In this document: positions 16,872 to 27,836 of the stretch, piece after piece | Position numbering within the stretch: the stretch's first letter is position 1 | Layout: every line of letters begins with the position of its first letter | Assembly (NCBI RefSeq): GCF_018325905.1 | Contig: NZ_AP021901.1 | Coordinates: 62,001-126,000 of the forward strand | DNA from: Pseudomonas sp. St316 | GTDB lineage: Bacteria; Pseudomonadota; Gammaproteobacteria; Pseudomonadales; Pseudomonadaceae | Direction: 5' to 3' | Length of the DNA stretch: 64,000 nt | Position numbers and translations under genes: made by a program | The notes under the pieces: generated by a model | The model's database searches: none | Told to the model about the DNA's origin: nothing | Seen by the model: only the letters and a program-made list of their open reading frames with translations

Positions 16872-17639
16872 TTACTGGCCCGGAATATCCTTACGCAGTT
16901 TCACCGGATCCTGCTGCTTGCGCTTGCGCGCAATGGCGGTACGCATCTTGATGTTGATCGCTTCCACCGCCAGGGAGAACGCCATGGCGAAGTAGACGTA
17001 GCCTTTTGGCACGTGCACGTCGAACGACTCGGCGATCAGCACGGTGCCGACCACCAGCAGGAACGACAGCGCCAGCATCTTCAGCGACGGGTGCTTGTCG
17101 ATGAACTCACTGATGGTGCCCGAAGCCAGCATCATCACCAGCACCGCCACGATGATCGCGGCGACCATCACCGGTACATGGGAAACCATGCCGACCGCGG
17201 TGATGACCGAGTCCAGGGAGAACACGATGTCGATGATCGCGATCTGGATGATGGTATAGAGAAAGTTGCCGCCCTTGCCCGAAGGCTCGTCGCCGCTTTC
17301 GTCTTCGCCTTCCAGCGCGTGGTACATCTCCTGGGAGCTTTTCCACAGCAGGAACAGGCCACCGAAGAACAGGATCAGGTCACGACCGGAGATGCCTTGG
17401 CCGAAGACTTCGAACAAATCGGCGGTCAGGCGCATGACCCAGGTGATGGACAGCAGCAACAGGATCCGCGTGACCATGGCCAGCGCCAGGCCGAAGATCC
17501 GGGTGCGCGCCTGCATGTGCTTGGGCATGCGGCTGACCAGGATCGAGATCATGATGATGTTGTCGATGCCCAGGACAATTTCCAGGGCGGTCAAGGTAAA
17601 GAAGGCAACCCAGATTTCCGGGTTGGTCAGCCATTCCAT
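16872..17639 (-). CDS. TerC-family integral membrane protein
   Basis: A 255-aa protein with about seven membrane helices and the two hallmark acidic motifs of TerC proteins, EIVLGIDNII (about residues 19-28) and DIVFSLDSVITA (about 145-156). These acidic helices are thought to bind metal ions; recent work on relatives points to manganese export at the membrane. A polar loop with several Glu and Asp sits in the middle (about 108-128). It is a single gene with its own terminator. Tellurite resistance should not be assumed. Confidence 0.85.
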   Translation of the reverse strand: MEWLTNPEIWVAFFTLTALEIVLGIDNIIMISILVSRMPKHMQARTRIFGLALAMVTRILLLLSITWVMRLTADLFEVFGQGISGRDLILFFGGLFLLWKSSQEMYHALEGEDESGDEPSGKGGNFLYTIIQIAIIDIVFSLDSVITAVGMVSHVPVMVAAIIVAVLVMMLASGTISEFIDKHPSLKMLALSFLLVVGTVLIAESFDVHVPKGYVYFAMAFSLAVEAINIKMRTAIARKRKQQDPVKLRKDIPGQ

Positions 17640-17715
17640 GTGAATTCCTTTGAGCGAGTGTTAAACCACGACGCCAGCGATGAGCTGGCGGCGTAGTCGT
17701 TTGATGCCGTTACAG

Positions 17716-19023
17716 TTACAGAGTGCTGAACAGTGGGAAAGTCCCCAACAGCAATGCTGCAACCAGTATGCACAGGCAGACCAGTACTGCCCACTTCAGG
17801 GTGAAACGTTGGTGATCGCCGAACTCGATCCCGGCCAGCGCGACCAGCAGGTAGGTCGATGGCACCAGCGGGCTCAGCAGATGGACCGGTTGGCCAACGA
17901 TCGAGGCGCGGGCCATTTCCACCGCCGTGATGCCGTAGTGGCTGGCCGCTTCGGAAAGCACTGGCAACACACCATAGTAAAACGCGTCGTTCGACATGAA
18001 GAACGTGAATGGCATGCTGACCAGCGCCGTGATCACCGCCAGGTACGGGCCGAGGAAATCAGGGATCACCGCCAGCAGGCTTTTCGACATGGCATCGACC
18101 ATGCCGGTGCCGGACAGGATACCAGTGAAGATACCTGCTGCGAAAATCAGGCTGACCACCGACAACACGCTGCCGGCATGCGCCGCGACGCGATCCTTCT
18201 GCTGTTGCAGGCAAGGGTAGTTGACGATCATCGCGATGCTGAAGGCCACCATGAACAGCACTGGAAGTGGCAGGAGACCGGCGATCAGGGTACACATCAA
18301 CACCAGGGTCAACAGGCCGTTGAACCAGATCAGTTTCGGACGGCGCGCATCCGGGAACTGCGAAACGCTGAGTTCACTGTGATCGATTTCGTCGCCGATC
18401 AGATGCAGCTCACCCAGGCGCGCACGTTCACGCTTGCCGTAGAAATAGGCGATGACCAGGATCGCCACCACACCGGCGGCCATTGCCGGGATCATCGGCA
18501 CGAAGATGTCGGACGGGTCCACGTGCAGGGCACTGGCCGCACGGGCCGTCGGGCCGCCCCACGGGGTCATGTTCATCACGCCGCCAGCGAGGATGATCAG
18601 GCCAGCCATGATGCGCGGGCTCATGCCGATACGGCTGTAGAGCGGCAGCATCGCGGCCACGCAGATCATGTAAGTGGTCGCGCCGTCACCATCAAGGGAA
18701 ACGACGAGCGCCAGAACGGCGGTACCGACCGAAACTTTCAACGGGTCGCCCTTGACCAGCTTGAGGATCTTGCGCACGGCCGGGTCGAACAGGCCGGAGT
18801 CGATCATCAGGGCAAAATACAGAATCGCGAACATCAGCATCACCCCGGTCGGGGCGAGCTTGGTGATGCCTTCGAGCATCATCGGGCCGATTTTCGGCGC
18901 AAAACCGCCGAACAGGGCGAACAGGATCGGGATGATGATCAAGGCGATCAGCGCGGACAGGCGCTTGGTCATGATCAGGAACATGAACGTGATGACCATG
19001 GCGAAGCCAAGGAAAGTCAGCAT
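17716..19023 (-). CDS. CitMHS-family citrate/metal transporter
   Basis: A 435-aa, roughly twelve-helix carrier of the CitMHS family, which moves citrate in complex with Mg2+ or Ca2+ with protons. The family signatures SLDGDGATTYMI (about residue 112) and MTPWGGPTARAA (about 152) are clear. It stands alone; upstream (19024-19298) is a 275-bp leader without recognised features apart from the REP pair further out. No citrate two-component system is adjacent. Confidence 0.88.
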   Translation of the reverse strand: MLTFLGFAMVITFMFLIMTKRLSALIALIIIPILFALFGGFAPKIGPMMLEGITKLAPTGVMLMFAILYFALMIDSGLFDPAVRKILKLVKGDPLKVSVGTAVLALVVSLDGDGATTYMICVAAMLPLYSRIGMSPRIMAGLIILAGGVMNMTPWGGPTARAASALHVDPSDIFVPMIPAMAAGVVAILVIAYFYGKRERARLGELHLIGDEIDHSELSVSQFPDARRPKLIWFNGLLTLVLMCTLIAGLLPLPVLFMVAFSIAMIVNYPCLQQQKDRVAAHAGSVLSVVSLIFAAGIFTGILSGTGMVDAMSKSLLAVIPDFLGPYLAVITALVSMPFTFFMSNDAFYYGVLPVLSEAASHYGITAVEMARASIVGQPVHLLSPLVPSTYLLVALAGIEFGDHQRFTLKWAVLVCLCILVAALLLGTFPLFSTL

Positions 19024-19298
19024 AGGAAATACTCCAGGCGTGGCACGGCGGGCAAAAGCGAACCGAAAGGGTCAGCGCAGGATGCAAGGCTCGAGACGGA
19101 CGGATGGAGTGGGTGCAGCGGGACGGGTAGCAGCGGACATCAGAATCACCATTGTTGTTGTTAAAAGGGCCGAACGAGCCTTGAAAACTCGCTTTTGGCC
19201 GACCGGTCTTTTGCCGGGAGTGAGTCGATCCTAATCGCGCAAGCTTTCAGCAAGCTTTCGCCGCTGCAATGGAGTTTTTCTGTAGGGCAAGGCTTACC

Positions 19299-19386
19299 TG
19301 TGGGAGCAAAGCTTGCTCGCGATGAAATTGACACATTCCTGATTGAGCGCCGCGGTGTCTTTATCGCGAGCAAGCTTTGCTCCCAC
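19299..19386. repeat. REP pair
   Basis: TGTGGGAGCAAAGCTTGCTC and its complement face each other; it lies in the 388-bp gap between the CitMHS gene and the DOPA-dioxygenase-like gene. Confidence 0.85.
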
Positions 19387-19411
19387 GGACAATCTGCGCT
19401 CCACCGATAAA

Positions 19412-19738
19412 TCAAAATACTGAAAGATCCAACGGCCGCACCGCCCCCATCCAGATCGCATGCTCGGTATGGTCGATCAGGTCATCGCCGGTCTCCGGGT
19501 GCAGGAAAATCACCAGTCCTTTGCGATTGAGCGCCAGCCACGGCAAGACCACGCCGATGTACTGCGGATCGAACGCCAATTGGCAACTCCAGTCCGGGTG
19601 CGGGCCGACCGGGCGCTGATGGACGCGGCCCATTTTCAGCGGGAACAGCTGCGCCGCTTCCTCGCACAGGGCGCGCGCCTGGTCGAGGGTATTGGCGTCG
19701 AAATACACGTGGGCGTGGTAGCCCTTGATCCGCTGCAT
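19412..19738 (-). CDS. DOPA 4,5-dioxygenase-family small protein
   Basis: A 108-aa protein of the DOPA 4,5-dioxygenase family (extradiol-type, named from fungal and plant betalain enzymes). It shows the conserved GYHAHVYFD start, the HPDWSC central motif and the HPETGDDLIDHTEHAIWMG end, which supply several His ligands. Bacterial members are widespread but their substrates are not known, so only the fold is claimed. It is divergent from the gene at 19825. Confidence 0.8.
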   Translation of the reverse strand: MQRIKGYHAHVYFDANTLDQARALCEEAAQLFPLKMGRVHQRPVGPHPDWSCQLAFDPQYIGVVLPWLALNRKGLVIFLHPETGDDLIDHTEHAIWMGAVRPLDLSVF

Positions 19739-19824
19739 CTGTCACTCCTTGAAAAAGGGGCCGAACCCTCGCCGTTTTCCGCGGGTCAGAGGCCTTATAC
19801 GCGGAAAAAAAAAGGAAAAAAGCC

Positions 19825-20484
19825 ATGAAAAACGCCGAAACCCCGGTCATCAAAGTGGTGCTCTATGGTGCCATGAGCAGCCTCGGCAGTGCGTTGATGG
19901 CTGAAATGCTGCGGCGCCAGCACGAAGTCATCGCCATTCTCGACGATCTTACTGCCCTGGCTCCACGCCCGGGCCTGCGGACCAAGACCGGTGATCTCTT
20001 CGATCCCGAGCGGGTCAAGCAAAGTGTTGCCGGTGCCAGCGCCGTGGTGTGTCTGCTGAACGCGCCGGGGTTGCCGATGAACAGCGAACAAGTGGAGCGC
20101 ACATTGATTCCCGGCCCGGTGGAGCAAGTATTGGCCGTGGATGCACTGATCGCCGGCATGCAGGCGGTGAATGTTCCCCGGCTGTTCCTGGTGGGCGACT
20201 TTGCGATGCTCGACGAGGAGCCGACGGACGACGATTTGCAGCGCCATGCCGCCGAAGAAGTGCTCGATGCCCTGAAGAACAGCCCGTTGCAGTGGACCTT
20301 GATCAACGCACCCTATGCCGCGCCAGGCTTGGGCATCGAGCATTTCAGCCAGGTCAGTACCAGCCTCGAACCCGGCATGGCCGAATCCTTGGAGCGGCTC
20401 AACCGGGTGGCGGTCGGCATCGCCGATGAGCTGCGCCTGAACCTGCATGTGGGCGAGCACGTCAGTTTTGTCGCGGCGGTGTAG
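19825..20484 (+). CDS. NAD(P)-binding Rossmann-fold protein (atypical SDR)
   Basis: A 219-aa protein resembling NmrA/NAD(P)H-binding epimerase-like proteins. The cofactor loop reads YGAMSSLGSALM, a drifted form of GxxGxxG, followed by a beta-alpha-beta layout with FLVGDFAMLD and TLINAPYAAP. The shape is a single Rossmann domain without a visible YxxxK catalytic pair. It probably binds a nicotinamide nucleotide; the reaction is unknown. The A-rich stretch just before the start contains AAAAAGG as ribosome site. Confidence 0.65.
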   Translation: MKNAETPVIKVVLYGAMSSLGSALMAEMLRRQHEVIAILDDLTALAPRPGLRTKTGDLFDPERVKQSVAGASAVVCLLNAPGLPMNSEQVERTLIPGPVEQVLAVDALIAGMQAVNVPRLFLVGDFAMLDEEPTDDDLQRHAAEEVLDALKNSPLQWTLINAPYAAPGLGIEHFSQVSTSLEPGMAESLERLNRVAVGIADELRLNLHVGEHVSFVAAV

Positions 20485-20488
20485 TGCA

Positions 20489-21439
20489 TTAAACGGCAAT
20501 GGAAGGCAGCGGCAGTCCGGTGAGCGATTCGGCACTGTTGGCCTGTTCTTCCATCAGCCAATCCACGAATTGCCTGATCAATACGCCGCGCCGTTTGCGC
20601 TGGGGCAAGACCACGTAATAACCCAGCCGCGACAGCACCGTTTCAGCGATCGGACGACACAGCAGGCCCTGGGCCAATAAGTTATCCACAAGGTGCCGCC
20701 AGCCGATGGCCACGCCCTGGCCGCCAATCGCCGCCTGGATCAGCAACGTGTAGTTGTCGAAGCGCAACTGCCCGGGGGCCGGCGGTGACGTGATGCCCAG
20801 CTCGCGAAATACGCCACTCCAGTCGAACCAACTGCTGCTGTTGCCCGCACGCAGGTGCAGCAACGGAAATTCCGCCAAGGCCTGGGCGGGCAAGGGCATG
20901 GGGCGTTCCTTGAGCAGCAGCGGGCTGCACACCGGAAAGACTTCTTCGCTGAACAGCCAGCGACTTTCGCCTTGTTTGAAGCGACCGTCGCCGAACAATA
21001 CGGCAACGTCGATATCGGTGCGCAGCATGTTGTGGTTGCGCTCGCTGGTCACCAGGCTGACGTCCACCTGCGGGTTGGCCGCGTGAAAGCGATGCAGGCG
21101 TGGCATCAGCCAATAAGCGGCGAAGGCGAAGTCCGTGGCGACCTGCAGCACCTCATGCTGGTGCTGGGCGGTGATCGCGCTCAGCCCGGCATCGATGCTC
21201 TGCAAGCCGGCCTGCACCTGCTCGAACAGGATCGTCCCGGCCTCGGTCAGTTCGATACCGCGATAGATACGGTCGAACAACCGCGTACCCAGTTGCTCTT
21301 CCAGGCGCTTGATCTGCTGGCTGATGGCCGGTTGCGTAGTGCCCAGCTCAATCGCCGCCGCCGTAAAGCTTTGTTGGCGAGCTGCGGCTTCAAAGACACG
21401 GAACAGTTCCAGGGACAGGTCACCCAGGGCGTCATACAT
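20489..21439 (-). CDS. LysR-type regulator of choline-sulfate use
   Basis: A 316-aa LysR regulator with N-terminal winged helix (about residues 8-66, SLELFRVFEAAARQQSFTAAA) and a periplasmic-binding-like effector domain. It is divergent from betC across about 114 bp, the arrangement known for choline-sulfatase regulators in Pseudomonas, and is therefore predicted to control betC and choX in answer to choline sulfate or choline. A 15-bp palindrome overlaps its start codon. Confidence 0.85.
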   Translation of the reverse strand: MYDALGDLSLELFRVFEAAARQQSFTAAAIELGTTQPAISQQIKRLEEQLGTRLFDRIYRGIELTEAGTILFEQVQAGLQSIDAGLSAITAQHQHEVLQVATDFAFAAYWLMPRLHRFHAANPQVDVSLVTSERNHNMLRTDIDVAVLFGDGRFKQGESRWLFSEEVFPVCSPLLLKERPMPLPAQALAEFPLLHLRAGNSSSWFDWSGVFRELGITSPPAPGQLRFDNYTLLIQAAIGGQGVAIGWRHLVDNLLAQGLLCRPIAETVLSRLGYYVVLPQRKRRGVLIRQFVDWLMEEQANSAESLTGLPLPSIAV

Positions 21440-21452
21440 AAGCTGTGCTTAT
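21438..21452. promoter_or_regulatory. LysR-type palindrome at the regulator start
   Basis: ATAAGC-TGT-GCTTAT is a perfect dyad fitting the T-N11-A LysR box. It overlaps the start codon of the LysR gene and lies about 100 bp before betC, so it could serve autorepression and betC control. Confidence 0.55.
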
Positions 21453-21553
21453 CCTAGTCATTATCCTGCATGGGCTTTACCCCAAAACCCGGGGGCTACA
21501 TGCTCAATCGCAGCAATATCGCATAACTGCCTACTATGGAATGCCGCGAATAC

Positions 21554-23068
21554 ATGAAGCGCAAGAACATTCTTTTCATCATGGCCGATCAAATGGCCGC
21601 GCCAATGTTGCCGATCTACGGTCCTTCGCCGATCAAGCTGCCGAACCTGTCGCGCCTGGCCGCCGAGGGCGTGGTGTTCGATGCTGCCTATTGCAACAGC
21701 CCGCTGTGTGCCCCGTCGCGCTTTACCTTGGTGAGCGGCCAGTTGCCGAGCAAGATCGGTGCGTATGACAACGCGGCGGATTTTCCTGCAGACGTGCCGA
21801 CCTACGCTCATTACCTGCGCCGCCTCGGCTACCGCACGGCGCTGTCCGGCAAGATGCACTTTTGCGGGCCGGACCAGCTGCACGGCTACGAAGAGCGCTT
21901 GACCAGTGACATTTACCCGGCCGACTACGGCTGGGCGGTGAACTGGGACGAGCCGCACGTGCGGCCCAGTTGGTACCACAACATGTCGTCGGTGTTGCAG
22001 GCCGGGCCGTGCGTGCGCACCAATCAGCTGGATTTCGATGAAGAAGTGGTGTTCAAGGCCCAGCAATACCTGTTTGACCACATCCGTGAGGACGGTGACC
22101 AGCCGTTTTGCCTCACCGTATCGATGACCCACCCACACGACCCGTACACGATTCCCAAGGCGTTCTGGGATTTGTATGACGACAACGACATACCGTTGCC
22201 GCAGACCCCGGCGCAAACGGCGCTCGATCCCCACTCCCAGCGGCTGCTGAAGGTCTATGACCTGTGGGACAAGCCACTGCCTGTGGATAAGATTCGGGAT
22301 GCCCGCCGCGCCTATTTCGGCGCGTGCAGCTACATCGACAGCAACGTCGGCAAGCTCCTGCAAACCCTGGAAGACACCGGTCTGCTGGACGATACGATCA
22401 TCGTGTTCTCCGGCGATCATGGAGACATGCTCGGCGAAAAAGGGCTCTGGTACAAAATGCACTGGTTCGAAATGGCTGCCCGCGTACCCTTGCTTATCAG
22501 CGCGCCGGGGCAGTTCGCCAGCGGCCGGGTGGGCGCGGCGGTGTCTACCGCCGACTTGCTGCCGACCTTGGTGGAGCTGGCTGGCGGCACGCTGGAACCG
22601 GGTTTGCCGCTGGATGGCCGTTCGCTGGTGCCGCATCTACAAGGGCAGGGCGGGCATGACGAAGTATTCGGTGAATACATGGCCGAAGGCACCATCAGCC
22701 CCTTGATGATGATCCGTCGCGGTTCGTGGAAATTCATCTACAGCGAAGATGACCCGTGCCTGCTGTTCGACGTACACAACGACCCCAAGGAACTGGAAAA
22801 TCTCAGCCAATCGCCTGAACATCAGTCCCTGTTCGCCGAATTTCTCGCCGAGGCGCGCGCCAAATGGGACATCCCGACGATTCACCGACAGGTGCTTGCC
22901 AGCCAGCGGCGGCGCCGTTTTGTCGCCCAGGCGCTGACCCTGGGCAAACTCAAGAGCTGGGATCACCAGCCGCTGGTGGACGCCAGCCAGCAATACATGC
23001 GCAATCACATCGACCTCGACGATCTGGAGCGCAAGGCCCGTTATCCACAACCCTGCCAAAACCAATAA
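21554..23068 (+). CDS. betC: choline-sulfatase BetC
   Basis: A 504-aa sulfatase that splits choline-O-sulfate into choline and sulfate in the cytoplasm, feeding glycine betaine synthesis and sulfur supply. The sulfatase signature CAPSR holds the cysteine (C52) that is turned into formylglycine; metal residues are seen in MADQ near the N-terminus and in FSGDHGDMLGEKGLWYK. No signal peptide is present. The ATG at 21554 (MKRKNILFIMADQM) is preferred over the ATG at 21536 because it gives the family's usual start. choX follows after 15 bp. Confidence 0.93.
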   Translation: MKRKNILFIMADQMAAPMLPIYGPSPIKLPNLSRLAAEGVVFDAAYCNSPLCAPSRFTLVSGQLPSKIGAYDNAADFPADVPTYAHYLRRLGYRTALSGKMHFCGPDQLHGYEERLTSDIYPADYGWAVNWDEPHVRPSWYHNMSSVLQAGPCVRTNQLDFDEEVVFKAQQYLFDHIREDGDQPFCLTVSMTHPHDPYTIPKAFWDLYDDNDIPLPQTPAQTALDPHSQRLLKVYDLWDKPLPVDKIRDARRAYFGACSYIDSNVGKLLQTLEDTGLLDDTIIVFSGDHGDMLGEKGLWYKMHWFEMAARVPLLISAPGQFASGRVGAAVSTADLLPTLVELAGGTLEPGLPLDGRSLVPHLQGQGGHDEVFGEYMAEGTISPLMMIRRGSWKFIYSEDDPCLLFDVHNDPKELENLSQSPEHQSLFAEFLAEARAKWDIPTIHRQVLASQRRRRFVAQALTLGKLKSWDHQPLVDASQQYMRNHIDLDDLERKARYPQPCQNQ

Positions 23069-23083
23069 CGTAAGGGGCAAGCC

Positions 23084-24004
23084 ATGCAAAAGTTATCCAC
23101 AGTACTGACTGCTGGACTGTTGGCGTTGAGCAGTGTTTCGGCCTGGGCCGAGCAAAGCTGCGAAACGGTGAAGATGGCTGATCCGGGTTGGAGCGACATC
23201 GCCGCCACCAATGCCATCACCGGTTTCCTGCTGGACGGGATGGGCTACAAGGCCAAGGTCGATACCCTCGCGGTGCCGATCACCTTCGGTGGCCTCAAGG
23301 ACGGTCAGGTGGATGTGTTTTTGGGTAACTGGATGCCGGCCCAGCAGGGCTTCTACGACAAGTTCGTGGCCAATGGCGATGTCACGCAACTGGCCAAGAA
23401 CCTGGACGGCACCGAGTTCACCCTGGCGGTCCCGGACTACGTCTGGGATGCCGGTGTGCATAACTTCGCCGACCTGAACAAATTCGCCGACAAGTTCGAC
23501 AAAAAGATCTACGGCATCGGCTCCGGCGCCCCGGCCAACCTCTCCCTGAAAGAAATCATCAAGACCAATGATTTCGGCATGGGCGAGTGGAAACTGGTGG
23601 AATCCAGCGAGCAGGCGATGCTGGCGGAAGTCTCCCGGGCGGTGAAGAAACAGAAATTCGTGACGTTCCTCGGCTGGACCCCGCACCCGATGAACGTGCA
23701 ATTGAAAATGCACTACCTCAAAGGCGGCGAGAAATACTTCGGCGAAACCGGCAGCGTCTACACCCTGACTCGCAAGGGTTATGCACAGGCCTGCCCGAAC
23801 GTGGGCAAGTTGTTGACCAACCTGAGCTTCACCCAGGACATGGAAAACAGCATCATGGCGAACGTGCTGAACAACAAGGTCAGCAACACCGAAGCGGCCA
23901 AGGCCTGGATCAAGGCCAACCCGGCGGTGCTGGATAAATGGCTGGACGGTGTGCAAACCCTGGATGGCAAGGATGCGCTGGCGGCGGTGAAGGCCAAGCT
24001 CTGA
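23084..24004 (+). CDS. choX: choline ABC transporter periplasmic binding protein ChoX
   Basis: A 306-aa periplasmic protein with a signal peptide cleaved after SAWA (residue 22) and an OpuAC-type domain with DPGWSDIAATNAI and FLGNWMP, typical of ChoX proteins that bind choline in an aromatic cage. The start at 23084 has TAAGGGG before it. It is in an operon with betC. The matching permease and ATPase genes are not next to it, so it must dock to a transporter encoded elsewhere. Confidence 0.9.
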   Translation: MQKLSTVLTAGLLALSSVSAWAEQSCETVKMADPGWSDIAATNAITGFLLDGMGYKAKVDTLAVPITFGGLKDGQVDVFLGNWMPAQQGFYDKFVANGDVTQLAKNLDGTEFTLAVPDYVWDAGVHNFADLNKFADKFDKKIYGIGSGAPANLSLKEIIKTNDFGMGEWKLVESSEQAMLAEVSRAVKKQKFVTFLGWTPHPMNVQLKMHYLKGGEKYFGETGSVYTLTRKGYAQACPNVGKLLTNLSFTQDMENSIMANVLNNKVSNTEAAKAWIKANPAVLDKWLDGVQTLDGKDALAAVKAKL

Positions 24005-24064
24005 CAGCCCCGCTGCTTTGCGTGTTCTTTCGAGGGGCGCGTAGCACTGTCGCGAGGAAAACCA

Positions 24065-24151
24065 TGTGGGAGCAAGGCTTGCCCGCGATGAAGACAACTC
24101 CGTCTTTCAGAGACCGAGGTGCCTGTTTCGCGAGCGAGCTTTGCTCCCACA
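24065..24151. repeat. REP pair
   Basis: TGTGGGAGCAAGGCTTGCCC and an inverted, slightly different partner (GCGAGCGAGCTTTGCTCCCAC) lie between choX and the SulP gene. Confidence 0.8.
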
Positions 24152-24224
24152 TAAATCCCCGCGGCACAAGGAGAGCAGTGCCTTGTCCTGATACTCTTGC
24201 GCCAAACCCCATCCTTGAGGCCCC

Positions 24225-25793
24225 ATGGCAATCCCCACTCGCCATTCACTCTTTCCTTTCCTGAGCTGGCTGCCCCGGCAGACCCGCGCCAGTGTCGGTC
24301 GCGACCTGATCGTTGGCCTGAGCGGCGCGATTCTGGCGTTGCCGCAATCCATTGCCTACGCGCTGATCGCCGGTCTGCCGCCTGAATACGGGCTGTACGC
24401 GGCGATCGTCCCGGTGCTGATCGCCTGCCTGTGGGGTTCGTCATGGCACCTGATCTGCGGTCCTACGGCGGCAATCTCCATCGTCCTGTATGCCAGCGTC
24501 AGCCCTCTGGCCGTGCCCGCCACCCAGGACTACATTACCTTGATCCTGCTACTGACGGTGTTGGCCGGTATTTTCCAATGGCTGCTGGGGCTGTTGCGGT
24601 TCGGAGCGCTGGTGAATTTCGTTTCGCACTCGGTGGTGCTGGGTTTCACCCTGGGTGCGGCGGTGGTGATTGCGCTGGGGCAGTTGCCGAACCTGCTGGG
24701 CCTCGACCTGCCGAACGAAGCCACGGCGTTGAAAGGCCTGTTGATGTTGGTCAGCCACATCGAAGCTGTGGATAAACCGTCATTGCTGCTGGGATTGGGG
24801 ACGCTGGTGCTGGGTGTCGTGCTCAAGCGGTTGCTGCCGCGCTGGCCGAGCCTGTTGATAACTTTGGTGATCAGCAGCCTGGTGGTCTGGTTGTGGCCGG
24901 TGATGTTCGGCCATGTGGCGCTGGTCAGCGCTTTCGCCGGGCGCCTGCCACCTCTCACGCCACTGCCGCTGGATCTGGAGCTGATCCTGCGCCTGCTGCC
25001 CGGTGCCGTCGCGGTGGGCATGCTCGGGCTGGTCACCAGCCTGTCCATCGCCCGTTCGCTGTCGATACGCTCCGGGCAATTACTCGATGCGAATCAAGAG
25101 GTGAGGGCGCAGGGGCTTTCCAACATTATTGGCGGATTTTTCTCCGGATCCTTGTCGGCCGGTTCCTTTACCCGTTCCGGCCTCAGCTATGAAGCCGGGG
25201 CCTGTTCGCCCCTGGCCGGGGTGTTCTCGGCCTTATGGGTGGCGCTGTTTGCGGTGGCGGGGGCGAAACTGATCGCGCACATTCCGATCCCGGCCATGGC
25301 CGGCAGCATTCTGCTGATCGCCTGGGGGTTGGTGGACCATCGCGGTATCCGGGCGTTGTACCGTGTGAGCCGCGCCGAATTCGTGGTGATGAGCCTGACC
25401 TGCCTGGCCACGTTGCTGCTGGAGCTGCAAACCGCCATCTATGCCGGTGTGCTGGCCTCGTTGTTCTTTTACCTCAAGCGCACTTCACAGCCGCGGGTGC
25501 AGCATTTTCGCGAAGGGGAGGCGGAAATCCTGCGGGTCGGCGGCTCGATCTTTTTCGGCGCTAGCCACTACCTGCAAGCGCGCCTGCAACGGTTGCAGGC
25601 GCAGCGGGTCGTCATCGATGCCCAGCAGATCAACTTCATCGATTATTCCGGGGTGGAAATGCTCCACCAGGAAGCCCGGCGCCTGCGCAGCCAGGGGCGA
25701 AGCCTGACCTTGCGCATGGCCCGGCCGCAGGTGGTGGAGGAGTTGAAGAAGCTGGAAGGGCCGCAGAACTGCCCGATTCACTTCGAGGACTGA
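24225..25793 (+). CDS. SulP-family anion transporter with STAS domain
   Basis: A 522-aa transporter of the SLC26/SulP family: a membrane part with the signature [20 protein letters not shown] (residues about 38-57) and a C-terminal STAS domain (about 410-515, with [19 protein letters not shown]). SulP proteins carry sulfate, bicarbonate or other anions. Its place after betC-choX suggests a link to sulfate released from choline sulfate, but a REP pair and 220 bp separate them and the substrate is not proven. Confidence 0.88.
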   Translation: MAIPTRHSLFPFLSWLPRQTRASVGRDLIVGLSGAILALPQSIAYALIAGLPPEYGLYAAIVPVLIACLWGSSWHLICGPTAAISIVLYASVSPLAVPATQDYITLILLLTVLAGIFQWLLGLLRFGALVNFVSHSVVLGFTLGAAVVIALGQLPNLLGLDLPNEATALKGLLMLVSHIEAVDKPSLLLGLGTLVLGVVLKRLLPRWPSLLITLVISSLVVWLWPVMFGHVALVSAFAGRLPPLTPLPLDLELILRLLPGAVAVGMLGLVTSLSIARSLSIRSGQLLDANQEVRAQGLSNIIGGFFSGSLSAGSFTRSGLSYEAGACSPLAGVFSALWVALFAVAGAKLIAHIPIPAMAGSILLIAWGLVDHRGIRALYRVSRAEFVVMSLTCLATLLLELQTAIYAGVLASLFFYLKRTSQPRVQHFREGEAEILRVGGSIFFGASHYLQARLQRLQAQRVVIDAQQINFIDYSGVEMLHQEARRLRSQGRSLTLRMARPQVVEELKKLEGPQNCPIHFED

Positions 25794-25830
25794 AAAAGGC
25801 TCAGGCACACAAAACTTGGTGCAAGAGGAC

Positions 25831-25919
25831 TTGTGGGAGCACAGCTTGCTCGCGATGAATGCGACGCGGTCTTTTGGAAACCGAGGTGCCTGCGTCGCGA
25901 GCAAGCTTTGCTCCCACAA
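25831..25919. repeat. REP pair
   Basis: TTGTGGGAGCACAGCTTGCT and its inverted partner fill most of the gap between the convergent SulP and aroE genes. Confidence 0.85.
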
Positions 25920-25923
25920 CAGC

Positions 25924-26745
25924 TTAAAGTGCCAACTGGCGGCGCAGCTCGGCCAGCACTGGCGCGGTGTCCGGGCGTACCCCGCGCCACAGGTAAAACG
26001 CTTCGCCGGCCTGTTCGGCGAGCATGCCCAGGCCATCCATCGCCACCGCCGCGCCGTGTTCCTTGGCCCAACGGCAGAACGAGGTCGGTTCCTTGCCATA
26101 CATCATGTCGTAGCAAACCGTCTTGCCGGGCTCGATCAAACTTCCAGCAATCGGCGGCACATCCCCTGACAGACTGGCGGATGTGGCATTGATGATCAGG
26201 TCCACTGGCTCTTGCAGCCAGTCGAAACCACTGGCCGACACCGGGCCCAGGTCCGCAAACAACTCAGCCAGCAATTCGGCTTTTTCCACCGTGCGATTGG
26301 CGATGATCACCGAGGCTGGCGCTTCGGCCAGCAGCGGTTCCAAGGCACCACGCACCGCACCGCCGGCCCCCAGCAACAGGATGCGCTTGCCCTTGAGGCT
26401 AAAGCCCGCGTTGACGGTCAGGTCCCGGACCAGCCCGGCGCCATCGGTGTTGTCGCCCAACAGGCGACCGTCGGCCAACTTGCTCAACGTGTTGACCGCC
26501 CCGGCCCTCTGGGCTCGCTCGGTCAGGCTGTCGGCCAGGCGGAAGGCGTCTTCCTTGAACGGCACCGTGACATTCGCCCCACACCCCTCGCGGAAAAATT
26601 CCCGGGCGCAACCGGCAAAATTCTCCAGGGGCGCCAACAGCGTGCTGTAGTCCAGCACGTGCCCGGTCTGTTCGGCGAACAGGCGGTGGATCAATGGCGA
26701 CTTGCTGTGGCCGATCGGGTTACCCATTACAACGTAGCGGTCCAT
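25924..26745 (-). CDS. aroE: shikimate dehydrogenase AroE
   Basis: A 273-aa NADPH enzyme reducing 3-dehydroshikimate to shikimate in aromatic amino-acid synthesis. The substrate part shows [13 protein letters not shown] and [11 protein letters not shown] (catalytic Lys), with NTDG for binding; the cofactor loop is GAGGAVRG followed by NRTVEKA. Length and motifs match the genuine AroE class rather than YdiB. It lies 13 bp after hemF in an operon, as in other pseudomonads. Confidence 0.95.
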   Translation of the reverse strand: MDRYVVMGNPIGHSKSPLIHRLFAEQTGHVLDYSTLLAPLENFAGCAREFFREGCGANVTVPFKEDAFRLADSLTERAQRAGAVNTLSKLADGRLLGDNTDGAGLVRDLTVNAGFSLKGKRILLLGAGGAVRGALEPLLAEAPASVIIANRTVEKAELLAELFADLGPVSASGFDWLQEPVDLIINATSASLSGDVPPIAGSLIEPGKTVCYDMMYGKEPTSFCRWAKEHGAAVAMDGLGMLAEQAGEAFYLWRGVRPDTAPVLAELRRQLAL

Positions 26746-26758
26746 GGATAATCCTCGT

Positions 26759-27697
<939 letters not shown>

Positions 27698-27836
27698 CTA
27701 CGCGGCGTATAGCGGGCCGGTGGCAAATGGGCGCACAGGATACCACCGCACTTGCCCACACCACAGTTGACGACGGTCAAGCTTAGGAGTCCGATAGCAG
27801 GCTCGGTAAAAGTCTTGCGACAAGGAGAAAGTGAAG

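Noticed and set aside
17680..19164. A 494-codon plus-strand open frame opposite the CitMHS gene
   Set aside because: Composition and lack of motifs mark it as a shadow of the transporter gene.
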